From: DATILI01 sp035476635
Lineage (GTDB): Bacteria > Pseudomonadota > Gammaproteobacteria > Burkholderiales > Burkholderiaceae_C
Assembly: GCA_035476635.1 (NCBI GenBank)
Contig: DATILI010000152.1
Location: 1-19,657, forward strand
Direction of reading: 5' to 3'
Length of the DNA: 19,657 nt
A program made the translations under genes and the position numbers. Shown here piece by piece: positions 1-7,739 of this stretch (its first letter is position 1; the number at the start of each line of letters is the position of its first letter). The notes beneath the pieces are model-generated. The model did not search any database. It worked only from the letters and a program-made list of their open reading frames with translations, and had not been told where the DNA came from.

Positions 1-354
1 GGTGCTGCGAATACCCAGCACCGTCAACAGCAGCGAGCCCAGCAAATGCAGGGCCGCCGTGCCCAGTGCCAGAACATAGCGCTGCTGTTGCAGCATGCCA
101 ACGACCTCGGCTGAAAAGCTGGAGAACGTGGTTAGCGCACCCAAAAAACCGGTGACCAGCGCCAGGCGCCATGCCGGGTCCAATTGCGGTACGGCCTGAA
201 ACACGGCCACGCACACCCCCACCAGATAGCCGCCCACCAGATTGGCGGCCAGCGTACCCCAGGGAATCAATCCGCCCGGATTGAGCCACAAGGACAGGCC
301 CCAGCGGGCCAGCGCGCCAGCGCAGGCGCCCAGGCAGATGGCGAATACGGACAA
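1..354 (-). CDS. crcB: CrcB fluoride ion channel, 3' end outside window
   Basis: This is a small membrane protein of the CrcB/Fluc family, which exports fluoride through dimeric channels in the inner membrane. Reading leftward from 354, 118 codons are visible before the window edge, so the C-terminus is cut off. The translation shows the family hallmarks: an N-terminal helix with LGACAGALARW, then WGTLAANLVGGYLVG, then the very conserved GFLGALTTFSSFS segment whose Phe and Thr residues line the pore, then a third helix. No ATG lies in this frame near the start. I chose TTG at 354 because AGAAGG (minus strand, 363-368) sits 8 bases upstream and family members usually begin within a few residues of this point. 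It diverges from the racemase-family gene; nothing links it functionally to the catabolic genes. The identification is firm; the exact start is less so. Confidence 0.9.
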   Translation of the reverse strand, partial: MSVFAICLGACAGALARWGLSLWLNPGGLIPWGTLAANLVGGYLVGVCVAVFQAVPQLDPAWRLALVTGFLGALTTFSSFSAEVVGMLQQQRYVLALGTAALHLLGSLLLTVLGIRST

Positions 355-393
355 GATCAGACCCTTCTCATGGTTTCGCGGAACAATGCAGCC

Positions 394-1113
394 ATGACTT
401 TAACCGCCGACGCCCTGGCAGACAGCCACGATTCCGCGTTTCTGGGCATCGTGATGCTGGACACGCAATTTCCCCGCCCGCTGGGCGATATCGGCCATCC
501 GGCCACATTTGATCCGCCCACGCGGCGTGTGGTGCTGGAGCGCGCCTGGCCGAGCGCCGTGGTGCAGTCGGCCGCTGGTCTGCGCGAAGCACAACTGGAA
601 GAGGGCTTTGTGGCCGTGGTGAAGCTCCTGGCCCGCGAGGGCGCCAAGGCCATCACCACTAGCTGCGGCTTTTTGGTGCTGCTGCAGGCTGAGCTGCAGG
701 CCGCCGTGCCGGTGCCGGTCATCACCTCCAGTCTGCTGCAGCTGCCCGCGCTTCTTGGCCAACATGGGCGGGTCGGCGTGCTCACCATCAGTTCAGAAGC
801 CTTGGGGCGCGAGCACCTTCTCGCCGCTGGCGTGCAGGCCGAACGCCTGGACGATGTGGTGGTGCAGGGCGTTGACACCGAAGGCGAGTTTGCGCGCCGC
901 ATTCTGGGCAATGAAGCGACGATGGATCTCGCGCGGGCCCAGGAGGACGTGGTCGCCGCGGCCCGGGCCCTGAAGGTGCGCGAGCCGTCGCTCACGCATC
1001 TGGTGCTGGAGTGCACCAATATGCCGCCTTACCAGAGCGCCATCGAGCAGGCCACAGGCATGAGGTGCTGGAGCTTGCTGGACGACGAACGATTGTTGGC
1101 GCCGTTTCGTTGA
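394..1113 (+). CDS. Aspartate/glutamate/hydantoin racemase-family protein
   Basis: This 239-residue protein belongs to the Asp/Glu racemase superfamily, cofactor-independent enzymes that move a proton at an alpha carbon between two cysteines; the group includes glutamate, aspartate and hydantoin racemases, maleate isomerase and arylmalonate decarboxylase. Both expected catalytic cysteines are present: Cys91 in TTSCGF and Cys207 in LECTNM, one per half of the pseudo-symmetric fold. The N-terminal LGIVMLDTQFPRPLGD begins the first Rossmann-like strand. The frame is open further upstream to 184, but that part overlaps crcB on the other strand; ATG 394 is preferred, ATG 370 is possible, and neither has a strong ribosome site. 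It converges on the TRAP dctM gene with only 8 bases between the stops. Given the nearby oxoprolinase and cyclase-family genes it may act on glutamate, 5-oxoproline or hydantoins. The substrate is unknown from sequence. Confidence 0.85.
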   Translation: MTLTADALADSHDSAFLGIVMLDTQFPRPLGDIGHPATFDPPTRRVVLERAWPSAVVQSAAGLREAQLEEGFVAVVKLLAREGAKAITTSCGFLVLLQAELQAAVPVPVITSSLLQLPALLGQHGRVGVLTISSEALGREHLLAAGVQAERLDDVVVQGVDTEGEFARRILGNEATMDLARAQEDVVAAARALKVREPSLTHLVLECTNMPPYQSAIEQATGMRCWSLLDDERLLAPFR

Positions 1114-1121
1114 GTACGGGG

Positions 1122-2432
1122 CTACTTCTCCTTGCCCATCACCATGTCAGGCAGGATGGTGACGATCTGCGGGAACACGGTGATCAGCGCGATGCAGAAC
1201 ACCAGGCACATGAAGAAGGGAATGGCGGCACGTGCGATCACGGTGCTGTCCTTGCCCGTCATGTTCTGCAGCACGAAAAGATTGAAACCCACCGGCGGCG
1301 TGACCTCGGCAATCTCGACCAGCAGGATCACGAAGATGCCGAACCAGATCAGGTCGAACCCGGCCTTCTGCACCATGGGCAGGACCACGGCTGCGGTCAG
1401 CACGATCATGCTGATGCCGTCCAGCGCCGTGCCCAGCACCAGATACACGGCCACCAGCACGGCGATCAGGGCATAGGGCGAGAGCTGCATGCCATTGACC
1501 CACTCCGCCAACTCGCGCGGAATCCCGGTGAAAGCCATCGTCTTGGTCAGGAAGGCCGCGCCAGCCAGGATGAACATGATCATGCAACTGGTGCGCGTGG
1601 CGCCCATCAGGCCGTCCTTGAAGTTCTGCCAGGTCAGGCTCTTTCCATAGGCCGCAATGGCCAGGGAGCCCAGCACGCCGAATGCAGCGCATTCCGTCGC
1701 TGTGGCCCAACCGGCCACCAGCACCCAGACGATGAACACGATGAGCAGCGCGCAGGGAATCAGGTTGCCGGACTTGCGCAGCTTTTCCCTGAAGCTGGCC
1801 GGCGGGTCGGCCGGCGGTACTTGCTCGGGATGCGCCAGGCTCCACCAGCCGATGTAACCGGAAAACAGCAGCATCAACAGCAGGCCAGGCAAAAAGCCGG
1901 CGAGGAAGATGCGAATGATGGAAGCGTCAGCAGCCACCGCATACACCACCATGGTGATCGAGGGCGGAATCAGGATACCCAGCGTGCCGGCAGTAGCCAA
2001 GGAGCCGATGGCGAGGTTTTCGTTGTAGCCGCGGCGCTTGAGTTCGGGCAGGGCCACCTTGGCGATGGTGGCGCAGGTGGCCGCAGACGAGCCCGACACC
2101 GATCCGAACACGCCGCAGCCCAGGATCGTGGTGTGCATCAAGCGCCCCGGCACGCGGTTCAGCCAGGGGCGCAAGCCCTCGAACATTTCCTCGCTGAGCT
2201 TGGTGCGAAACAGGATTTCCCCCATCCAGATGAACAGCGGCAAGGCGGCCAGTTCCCACGAGGCGTTGGATTCCCAGAAAGCGGAGAACAGGTTCTTGCC
2301 GGGCATGGTGGAGGTGAAGAAGGCTTGGCCGATCCAGCCGACGATGGCCAGGGTCATGGCGATCCATACGCCCCCGGCCAGCAGCACCAGCATGATGGCG
2401 AGCAGCATGCCGCCCATGAGCAGGGTATCCAT
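1122..2432 (-). CDS. dctM: TRAP transporter large permease, DctM type (set 1)
   Basis: This is the 12-helix ion-coupled permease of a tripartite ATP-independent periplasmic (TRAP) transporter; it moves an organic anion, usually a carboxylate, across the inner membrane with sodium. At 436 residues it has the normal DctM length and is hydrophobic throughout. Family signatures include PLFIWMGEILF near residue 65, the GSVSGSSAATCATIAK loop, GTLGILIPPSITMVVYA, and the C-terminal VEIAEVTPPVGFNLFVLQ segment. It is the last gene of a minus-strand operon dctP-dctQ-dctM, 74 bases after dctQ. Its sequence is very close to the second DctM at 7740-9050, which has exactly the same length, so the two sets are duplicates. 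The transported compound cannot be read from the permease; the context suggests glutamate- or oxoproline-like acids. Confidence 0.95.
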   Translation of the reverse strand: MDTLLMGGMLLAIMLVLLAGGVWIAMTLAIVGWIGQAFFTSTMPGKNLFSAFWESNASWELAALPLFIWMGEILFRTKLSEEMFEGLRPWLNRVPGRLMHTTILGCGVFGSVSGSSAATCATIAKVALPELKRRGYNENLAIGSLATAGTLGILIPPSITMVVYAVAADASIIRIFLAGFLPGLLLMLLFSGYIGWWSLAHPEQVPPADPPASFREKLRKSGNLIPCALLIVFIVWVLVAGWATATECAAFGVLGSLAIAAYGKSLTWQNFKDGLMGATRTSCMIMFILAGAAFLTKTMAFTGIPRELAEWVNGMQLSPYALIAVLVAVYLVLGTALDGISMIVLTAAVVLPMVQKAGFDLIWFGIFVILLVEIAEVTPPVGFNLFVLQNMTGKDSTVIARAAIPFFMCLVFCIALITVFPQIVTILPDMVMGKEK

Positions 2433-2506
2433 TGTTGTTGTCTTTCGTGGTTCTCAAAAGCGCCTGGCTGGCGCTGGCCTTCAGCGGGATTGGCGAGCTT
2501 GGTGCG

Positions 2507-3064
2507 TTAGATGTCCGAGGAAAAATCGCCCTTGGCGTGGCGCTCTTCCACCGCACGCTGGTAGCTGGGCTTGCCGCCGCGCGCCACGGTCACCAGTTCA
2601 TCAAGCACCGCGGCCAGCAGCAACCAGGAGCCGAGGACAAAGGTGGCCTGCGGAATCCAGATCGGGATCACGACCAGGCCGGTGGCCATCTCGTTGAATT
2701 CATAGCTCTCGTAGGTGAACTTGGTTGCCCACCAGGCAAGATAGCCCACGCACACACCGGCCACCGCAAGGCAAAGACTGTCCAGCAATCGCCGCGCCCG
2801 CGGCGGGACCGCGTCCAGCATCAGGGTAACGCGCACGAAGTCTCCGTGCCGAAAGGCGTGGGCCATGGCGAAGAAGGAGGCTGCCGCGCACAACCACGAA
2901 ACGATGTCGTTGACGCCGCTGACACGCAGGTTGAGCTGGCGGCCGACGCCGGCCACGATCATCAGCACGAAGATCAGGAAGACGCAGAAGGCCGCGAGCG
3001 CCGCCGCTGCGTTGAAGCTCTTGTCCAGCCAGGAACGCAGGGGGATGGTCACGGTTTTCGGCAT
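2507..3064 (-). CDS. dctQ: TRAP transporter small permease, DctQ type (set 1)
   Basis: This 185-residue membrane protein is the small subunit that pairs with DctM in a TRAP transporter. Hydrophobic stretches at about residues 17-41, 51-71, 92-113 and 132-155 give the expected four helices. The GRQLN, NDIVSWLCAAASFFAMAHAFRHGDFVRV and VLDELVTV regions are typical of DctQ. It starts 3 bases after the dctP stop (on the minus strand), with a weak ribosome site inside the end of dctP, so the two are probably translationally coupled. Its closest relative in the window is the set 2 DctQ, which shares the C-terminal ERHAKGDFSSD tail. No anomaly was seen. Confidence 0.93.
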   Translation of the reverse strand: MPKTVTIPLRSWLDKSFNAAAALAAFCVFLIFVLMIVAGVGRQLNLRVSGVNDIVSWLCAAASFFAMAHAFRHGDFVRVTLMLDAVPPRARRLLDSLCLAVAGVCVGYLAWWATKFTYESYEFNEMATGLVVIPIWIPQATFVLGSWLLLAAVLDELVTVARGGKPSYQRAVEERHAKGDFSSDI

Positions 3065-3067
3065 GGC

Positions 3068-4048
3068 CTACTTCTTGGCCCGGGCTTTGTTGTATGCCTC
3101 GACGATGGCCGTGCCCTCCGCACCGGCTGCCTTCTGCCAGTCGGCCAGCATGATGGTGCCGACCTGCTGCATGTCGGTCATCAGCTTAGCCGAGGGTTTG
3201 TGGATCTTCATGCCCTTGTCGGTTAGAAGCTTCTTGTATTCGTCGTTCTTGGCCTGGCTGACTTTCCAGCCGCGTGCTTCGGCATCGGCAGCGGCTTTGG
3301 TTACTGCAGCCTGGGTCGCAGGGTCGAGCGCATTGAAGGCGCGCAGGTTCACGATGACGCCGTTCTTCGGCAGCCAGGCCTGGGTGTCGTACCAGTTCTT
3401 GATGTGTTCGTAGGTCTTGGAGTCATAGCCCGTTGAGCCCGAGCTCATGTAGCTTTCCACGACACCGGTGGCCAGGGCCTGGCTGAGCTCGGCGGCCTGG
3501 ATTTGCACCGGCTGCGCACCAATCAGTTCTGCGATCTTGGCAGTGGCCGGGCTGTAGGCGCGCCACTTGATGCCGCGCAGGTCGGCCACCGAGGTTACCT
3601 CGCGTTTGCTGTAAATGCCTTGTGGCGGCCATGGCACGGAGAACAGCATCTTCATGCCCTGTGCCGCCAGCAGCTTGTCCATGGCCGGCTTGGAAGTGTC
3701 ATACAGCAGCTTGGCATCGGGATAACCGGTGGCGAGGAATGGCACGCCGTCCAACGCATAGATCGGGTTCTCGTTGGCGAAGTTGGCGAGCAGGATTTCG
3801 CCAATCTGGGCCTGGCCGCCTTGCACGGCGCGCTTGATTTCGGGCGCCTTGAAGAGCGAGGCATTGGCATGCACCGCGATCTTCAGCTTGCCGCCACTGG
3901 CTTTGTCGACATCGGCTGCGAATTGGCTCAGGTTCTCCGTGTGAAAGTTGCCGGCCGGGTAGGCTGCGGGCAGATCCCACTTGGTCTGGGCGAAGGCGGA
4001 AGTGCCCAGGGTCAGGGCAGCCGCCAGCACGCCGAGTTTGAGTTTCAT
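3068..4048 (-). CDS. dctP: TRAP transporter periplasmic solute-binding protein, DctP type (set 1)
   Basis: This 326-residue protein captures the substrate in the periplasm and delivers it to DctQM. A signal peptide is clear: MKLK, a hydrophobic core and SAFA before Gln21. The mature part has the DctP family pattern, including LFKAPEIKRAVQGGQAQIGE near residues 65-84, VPWPPQGIYS, and LRGIKWRAYSP. In this family Arg163 in that last motif normally makes the salt bridge to the substrate carboxylate, so an organic acid ligand is expected. GGAGAG lies just upstream of ATG 4048. It is first in the dctP-dctQ-dctM operon and is divergent from the LysR gene, the usual arrangement for a regulator and its target. 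It is much more different from the set 2 receptor than the DctM proteins are from each other, which suggests the two sets bind different compounds. Confidence 0.94.
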   Translation of the reverse strand: MKLKLGVLAAALTLGTSAFAQTKWDLPAAYPAGNFHTENLSQFAADVDKASGGKLKIAVHANASLFKAPEIKRAVQGGQAQIGEILLANFANENPIYALDGVPFLATGYPDAKLLYDTSKPAMDKLLAAQGMKMLFSVPWPPQGIYSKREVTSVADLRGIKWRAYSPATAKIAELIGAQPVQIQAAELSQALATGVVESYMSSGSTGYDSKTYEHIKNWYDTQAWLPKNGVIVNLRAFNALDPATQAAVTKAAADAEARGWKVSQAKNDEYKKLLTDKGMKIHKPSAKLMTDMQQVGTIMLADWQKAAGAEGTAIVEAYNKARAKK

Positions 4049-4088
4049 GATCTCTCCAAGACAATGATGAAAATGAACGAAGTCGTAA

Positions 4089-4098
4089 GCATAAATGC
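4089..4098. promoter_or_regulatory. Short palindrome in the divergent dctP/LysR intergenic region, possible operator
   Basis: The ten bases GCATAAATGC form a perfect inverted repeat with a 2-base centre, about 40 bases upstream of the dctP start and about 130 bases upstream of the LysR gene. LysR-type proteins bind interrupted palindromes in such divergent regions, so it is a candidate operator. On the minus strand a TTGCAT overlapping it could serve as a -35 element for dctP, but I see no convincing -10. The proposal rests on position and symmetry alone. Confidence 0.3.
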
Positions 4099-4150
4099 AA
4101 TTCCCGGGCCAACCGCTCCGGTGTTTCCCCCGGTGGCCGACGCGGCAAAT

Positions 4151-4230
4151 GAAACGCCCCCACGTTCACTTCGCTCTCTGCCCCCCGAGGGGGCGCTCAG
4201 TGCCCTTCGGGCGGCCGGGCGGGCACTGGC
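4151..4230. repeat. GC-rich two-hairpin intergenic repeat abutting the LysR start codon
   Basis: The stretch contains two hairpins: GCCCCC/GGGGGC (4180-4185 with 4189-4194, loop CGA) and AGTGCCC/GGGCACT (4199-4205 with 4221-4227). The overall pattern, a C-rich start, a TTCGCT run and a CCCCCCGAGGGGG hairpin, matches an intergenic repeat I recall as dispersed in Comamonadaceae genomes; that is memory, not a search. It ends exactly at the ATG of the LysR gene, so the leader and ribosome-binding region of that gene lie within it, and the second stem could mask translation initiation. Confidence 0.6.
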
Positions 4231-5169
4231 ATGAACCTGCGTTTCGTCGAAGCCTTCTATTGGGTTGCCTCGCTCAAGAGCGTGACGCGCGCGGCCGAAA
4301 AACTGTTCCTCACGCAATCGGCCATGTCCAGCCGCATCGCCGCGCTGGAGGAGGAACTGGGCGTGCTGCTGCTGGACCGACGCGACAAGCAGTTTCGCCT
4401 CACGGGGGCCGGTACCCGCTTTTTTACCCATGCGCAGCGCCTGCTTGCGCTGCAGCGCGAGATCAAGGCCGAGATGGGCGCCGGCGCGCCGTTGGCGGTG
4501 TCCATGCGCATCGGTGCCATCGAGTCGGTTCTGCATTCCTGGTTGATCCCGTGGATCGAGAAGTTGCGCGCCGACCATCCGGCGCTGGAACTGGAACTGA
4601 CGGTGGAAACCACGCCGATCCTGGTGGAGCAGGTGCGCCGCGGCACCTTGGATCTGGCCTTTGCCGTGCTGCCGGCCGCGGCCGACGGCGTGCGCAGCCA
4701 GGCCCTGCCGCCGATGGAAATGGTGTTCGTGGGCAACCCGCAGCTGTACAAGAAGCGGCGCTACAGCCTGGCCGATCTCGCCGAAGTGGATTTGCTGACC
4801 TTCCAGCGCGGTTCACAGCCGCACGTGGCCCTGGTAGACCAACTGCGCCATGCCAAGCTGGAGCCCAAACGGGTGCACACCATCTCATCGGTCTCCGCCA
4901 TGGTGCAACTGGTGCAAGGCGGTTTCGGCGTGGCCACCTTGCCGCTGAGCGCGGTGATCCGGCTGGCAGCGTTTCCCAATCTGAAGGTGCTGGCCTGCGA
5001 CACGCCACTGCAGCCGCTGCCGATCCATGCGAGCTACCGCGCCGACCCCACGTCGATGGCGGTGGAGACCGTCGTCAAGTCGGCCTTCGACTTCATCGAT
5101 CCGCCCGCCTTGGTGCGTGCCAAGGCACCGCGAAAGCAAAATACACCATCGAAAAAATCGATGAGCTAA
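4231..5169 (+). CDS. LysR-family transcriptional regulator
   Basis: This 312-residue protein is a LysR-type regulator. The first 60 residues hold the winged helix-turn-helix (RFVEAFYWVASLKSVTRAAEKL, then TQSAMSSRIAALEEELG and LLLDRR), followed by a linker helix and a two-lobed effector-binding domain (from about residue 90: SMRIGAIESV, then FVGNP, then VQGGFGVATLP). It lies between two TRAP operons, divergent from set 1 and upstream of the cyclase-family gene in the same direction, so it most likely controls both in response to their substrate or a breakdown product. No Shine-Dalgarno is obvious; the leader is a GC-rich hairpin repeat. The end is slightly Lys/Ser-rich and AT-richer than the rest. 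The effector is unknown. Confidence 0.93.
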   Translation: MNLRFVEAFYWVASLKSVTRAAEKLFLTQSAMSSRIAALEEELGVLLLDRRDKQFRLTGAGTRFFTHAQRLLALQREIKAEMGAGAPLAVSMRIGAIESVLHSWLIPWIEKLRADHPALELELTVETTPILVEQVRRGTLDLAFAVLPAAADGVRSQALPPMEMVFVGNPQLYKKRRYSLADLAEVDLLTFQRGSQPHVALVDQLRHAKLEPKRVHTISSVSAMVQLVQGGFGVATLPLSAVIRLAAFPNLKVLACDTPLQPLPIHASYRADPTSMAVETVVKSAFDFIDPPALVRAKAPRKQNTPSKKSMS

Positions 5170-5170
5170 G

Positions 5171-5256
5171 CAAAAAATTTTGAATTTGCCGACCTGAGGC
5201 CTGCCCACCACAATTCGCCCATCGTCATCACGGTGACATGTTTTGGAGGAGTTGCG
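5171..5256 (+). promoter_or_regulatory. Leader of the DUF1445 operon with AT-rich dyad, second palindrome and strong ribosome site
   Basis: This gap after the LysR stop is AT-rich for the window. It starts with CAAAA-AA-TTTTG (5171-5182), a perfect short dyad, and has a second imperfect one, GTCATCACGGTGAC (5224-5237). Just after it, GGAGGA (5245-5250) is the strongest Shine-Dalgarno seen here and fixes the downstream start at GTG 5257. Either dyad could be an operator for the adjacent LysR protein. I could not pick a convincing -35/-10 pair. Confidence 0.4.
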
Positions 5257-6081
5257 GTGGGTTCATTTTCCGAAGCGGCGCAGGCGGTGTTCGCTCCCGA
5301 GGGCATCGAAAACGCGCGCCACGTGCGCCGTTTGATCCGCGAGGGTGCATGGGCATCGCACACCAGTGGCCTGGCGCAGGGCCATGTGCAGGGCAATGTG
5401 GTGATCCTTCCCGCCGATGATGCCCGCGACTTCCTGGGCTATTGCCAGCGCAATCCCAAGCCGTGCCCAGTGCTGGCGGTGTCCGAGCCCGGCCAGCCCT
5501 GGTTGCCCAGGCTGGGCGCCGATATCGACATCCGCACCGACGTGCCGCGCTACCGCGTCTGGCACAGCGGAGAGCTGGTCGACGAACCGACCGATATATG
5601 TGCGCTCTGGCGCGACGACCTGGTGAGCTTCGTGCTCGGCTGCTCGTTCTCGTTCGAGCAAGCCCTGCTGGACGCGGGCCTGAGGCTGCGCCATATCGAT
5701 GAAGGCAGGAACGTTGCGATGTACCGCACCAATGTGGCGACCGAGCGGGTCGGCATGTTCGGCGGGCCGATGGTGGTTTCGATGCGGCCTTTGCGCGCCG
5801 CCGATGCGATTCGCGCGGTCGAGGTGACCTCGCGCTTTCCCGATGTGCATGGGGCGCCGGTCCACATCGGCGACCCGGCGCAGATCGGTATTGCCGATCT
5901 CAGCCGGCCCGACTATGGCGACGCGGTGGCCGTGCTGCCCGATGAGCTTCCGGTGTTCTGGGCCTGCGGTGTCACGCCCCAGGCCGCCATTGCACAAGCC
6001 CGCCCCGCGTTCTGTATCACGCACGCCCCGGGCGCGATGCTGATCACCGATCTACTCAACCACCAGCTTGCCAGACTTTAA
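5257..6081 (+). CDS. DUF1445 / D-glutamate cyclase-family protein (putative hydro-lyase)
   Basis: This 274-residue protein belongs to the DUF1445 family, annotated in bacteria as putative hydro-lyases (YcsI-like). A mammalian mitochondrial member, D-glutamate cyclase, interconverts D-glutamate and 5-oxo-D-proline. Recognisable parts are RHVRRLIREG and GHVQGNVVILP at the N-terminus, VSFVLGCSFSFEQALL near residues 123-138, GRNVAMYRTN near 150-159, GPMVVSMRP near 170-178, and the C-terminal FWACGVTPQAA and THAPGAMLITD. I start it at GTG 5257 because GGAGGA lies 6 bases before it; an earlier in-frame GTG at 5233 lacks such a site. It is 12 bases upstream of dctP of TRAP set 2, clearly the same operon, and the operon ends with an oxoprolinase, which acts on the same kind of cyclic product. 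Family assignment is strong; the activity here is inferred. Confidence 0.88.
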   Translation: MGSFSEAAQAVFAPEGIENARHVRRLIREGAWASHTSGLAQGHVQGNVVILPADDARDFLGYCQRNPKPCPVLAVSEPGQPWLPRLGADIDIRTDVPRYRVWHSGELVDEPTDICALWRDDLVSFVLGCSFSFEQALLDAGLRLRHIDEGRNVAMYRTNVATERVGMFGGPMVVSMRPLRAADAIRAVEVTSRFPDVHGAPVHIGDPAQIGIADLSRPDYGDAVAVLPDELPVFWACGVTPQAAIAQARPAFCITHAPGAMLITDLLNHQLARL

Positions 6082-6093
6082 GGAGATTCCTCG

Positions 6094-7059
6094 ATGAAAC
6101 AGCTCATGTTCTGCCTCTCGGCCATTGCGTTTGCCGGCGCGGCCTCGGCCCAAACGAAATGGGACTTGCCTTCCGGCTACGGGACCAACACGCTGCAGGT
6201 GCAAAACCTCCAGCAATTTGCCGAGGGCGTGGACAAAGCCACGGCCGGCAAGCTGAAGATCACCGTCCACGCGAACGCATCGCTTTTCAAGGCCAACGAA
6301 ATCAAGCGCGCGGTGCAGTCGGCACAGGTGCCGGTGGGCGAATTCATCCTCTCCGGCGCTTCTAATGAGGCGCCGATCTTCGGCGTGGATTCGATCCCGT
6401 TCCTGGCCACCAGCTATGCCGAAGCGAAACGGCTGGACGACGTCTCGCGGCCGGTGCTGGCAAAGACGCTGGCGGCACAAGGCATGAAGCTGCTGTACAC
6501 CGTGCCGTGGCCGCCGCAGGGACTTTACTCCGCCAAACCGGTTGCTGCGCTCAAGGACTTGCGCGGCACCAAGATGCGGGCCTATAACCCGGCCACCTCG
6601 TTTATCGCGACGGCCGTGGGCGCACAGCCCGTCACCATCCAGTTGGCCGAGCTGCCTGCCGCGCTGGCCACCGGCGGTGTGGACAACTTCCTGACTTCCA
6701 GCGCCAGCGGCGTGGACAGCAAGCTCTACGAAAGCGTGAAGTACTTCTACGACGTCAATGCCTGGCTGCCGCGCAATGCGGTGGTGGTGAACCAGAAAGT
6801 ATTCAACGCGCTGGACAGCGCCACGCAAGACGCCGTGCTGCAGCAAGCCGCCGCCGCCGAGCAGCGAGGCTGGCGCCTGAGCGAGCAGAAAGACGGCGAG
6901 TACATGAAGGAGCTGGCCGCCAAGGGCATGAAGATCGACACCACCAGCGATGGGCTCAAGAAAGAACTCAAAGTCATTGGCGAGCGCATGACAGGCGACT
7001 GGGTCAAGCTTGCGGGCGACGATGGCCGGGCGGTCATTGATGCCTACAGCAAGAAGTGA
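6094..7059 (+). CDS. dctP: TRAP transporter periplasmic solute-binding protein, DctP type (set 2)
   Basis: This 321-residue receptor is the second DctP protein of the window. It has a signal peptide (MKQLMFCLSA, then AASA before Gln20) and the family landmarks LFKANEIKRAVQSAQVPVGE, VPWPPQGLYS and LRGTKMRAYNP; Arg162 in the last should bind the substrate carboxylate. AAGGAG followed by ATTCCTCG gives a strong ribosome site before ATG 6094. It follows the DUF1445 gene by 12 bases and precedes dctQ, so cyclase-family enzyme and receptor are co-expressed. It aligns end to end with the set 1 receptor but differs at many positions, including around the binding cleft (AYNPATSF versus AYSPATAK), so it may prefer another ligand or stereoisomer. 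Confidence 0.95.
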   Translation: MKQLMFCLSAIAFAGAASAQTKWDLPSGYGTNTLQVQNLQQFAEGVDKATAGKLKITVHANASLFKANEIKRAVQSAQVPVGEFILSGASNEAPIFGVDSIPFLATSYAEAKRLDDVSRPVLAKTLAAQGMKLLYTVPWPPQGLYSAKPVAALKDLRGTKMRAYNPATSFIATAVGAQPVTIQLAELPAALATGGVDNFLTSSASGVDSKLYESVKYFYDVNAWLPRNAVVVNQKVFNALDSATQDAVLQQAAAAEQRGWRLSEQKDGEYMKELAAKGMKIDTTSDGLKKELKVIGERMTGDWVKLAGDDGRAVIDAYSKK

Positions 7060-7076
7060 AACACGAGACGCCCGAA

Positions 7077-7727
7077 ATGAAGCCCGCGATGTCCATTGCC
7101 GCAAGCGCCACAAGTGCAGCCACCGCTGTCGGGGTCGAGGAGTCCGCCCGGCCATTGGCTGATGGATTCCCCGAAGCGTCGTCCGACACTGTGTTGCGCC
7201 GCGGCTTGGATCGTGCCTACGCCGCTGCCGGTGCCTTGGGCTGCGCATGCATCGCGCTGATCTGCGTCCTGATGGTGTTTCAAACGCTCGGACGCCAGTT
7301 CGGATTTCCGACAGGCGCCACCAATGATGTCGTTGCCTGGCTGTGCGCCGCAGCAGCCTTCCTGACCATGGCGCATGCCTTCAAGCATGGCGACTTCGTG
7401 CGCGTGACCCTGGTGCTGGAGAAAGTGCCGCCGCCCATGCGCAGGTCGCTGGAGATCGCCTGCCTCGGCGTGGCGGTTGCCTCCGTGGGCTATCTCGCGT
7501 GGTGGGCCTGCCGCTTTACCTACGAAAGCTGGCAGTTCAATGAGCTGGCCCAAGGCCTGTGGCCGATACCCATCTGGATTCCGCAAATGAGCTTCGCGCT
7601 CGGTTCGCTGTTATTCCTGGTGGCGGTGCTCGACGAACTGGTGATTGTGTTGCGCGGCGGTGTGCCGACCTATGTGCGGCTGGTGCAGGAGCGCCACGCC
7701 AAAGGCGATTTCTCATCGGACCTTTGA
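7077..7727 (+). CDS. dctQ: TRAP transporter small permease, DctQ type (set 2), with N-terminal extension
   Basis: This DctQ subunit has four hydrophobic segments at about residues 48-70, 82-102, 124-145 and 168-190 and the same landmarks as the set 1 copy (LGRQFG, NDVVAWLCAAAAFLTMAHAFKHGDFVRV, ERHAKGDFSSD). Compared with set 1 it carries roughly 30 extra N-terminal residues, Ala/Ser-rich and probably unstructured, before the first helix. The start is uncertain: GTG 7056 overlaps the dctP stop as GTGA, and ATG 7077 and ATG 7089 are alternatives; none has a good ribosome site. A GAGGAG near 7138 lies before an in-frame TTG, which would give a protein of ordinary length, but its spacing is long. 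I list 7077 as a compromise. Confidence 0.9.
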   Translation: MKPAMSIAASATSAATAVGVEESARPLADGFPEASSDTVLRRGLDRAYAAAGALGCACIALICVLMVFQTLGRQFGFPTGATNDVVAWLCAAAAFLTMAHAFKHGDFVRVTLVLEKVPPPMRRSLEIACLGVAVASVGYLAWWACRFTYESWQFNELAQGLWPIPIWIPQMSFALGSLLFLVAVLDELVIVLRGGVPTYVRLVQERHAKGDFSSDL

Positions 7728-7739
7728 AGGAACCTTCCC

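Noticed and set aside
184..393. Upstream extension of the racemase-family frame
   Set aside because: This part overlaps crcB on the other strand, its translation is unlike the family N-terminus, and the conserved first strand begins after ATG 394.
1011..2510. Long plus-strand open frame (499 codons) opposite dctM set 1
   Set aside because: The translation is rich in His, Gln, Gly and Asp and low in hydrophobic residues, as expected for the antisense of a GC-rich membrane-protein gene; the minus strand encodes a complete DctM.
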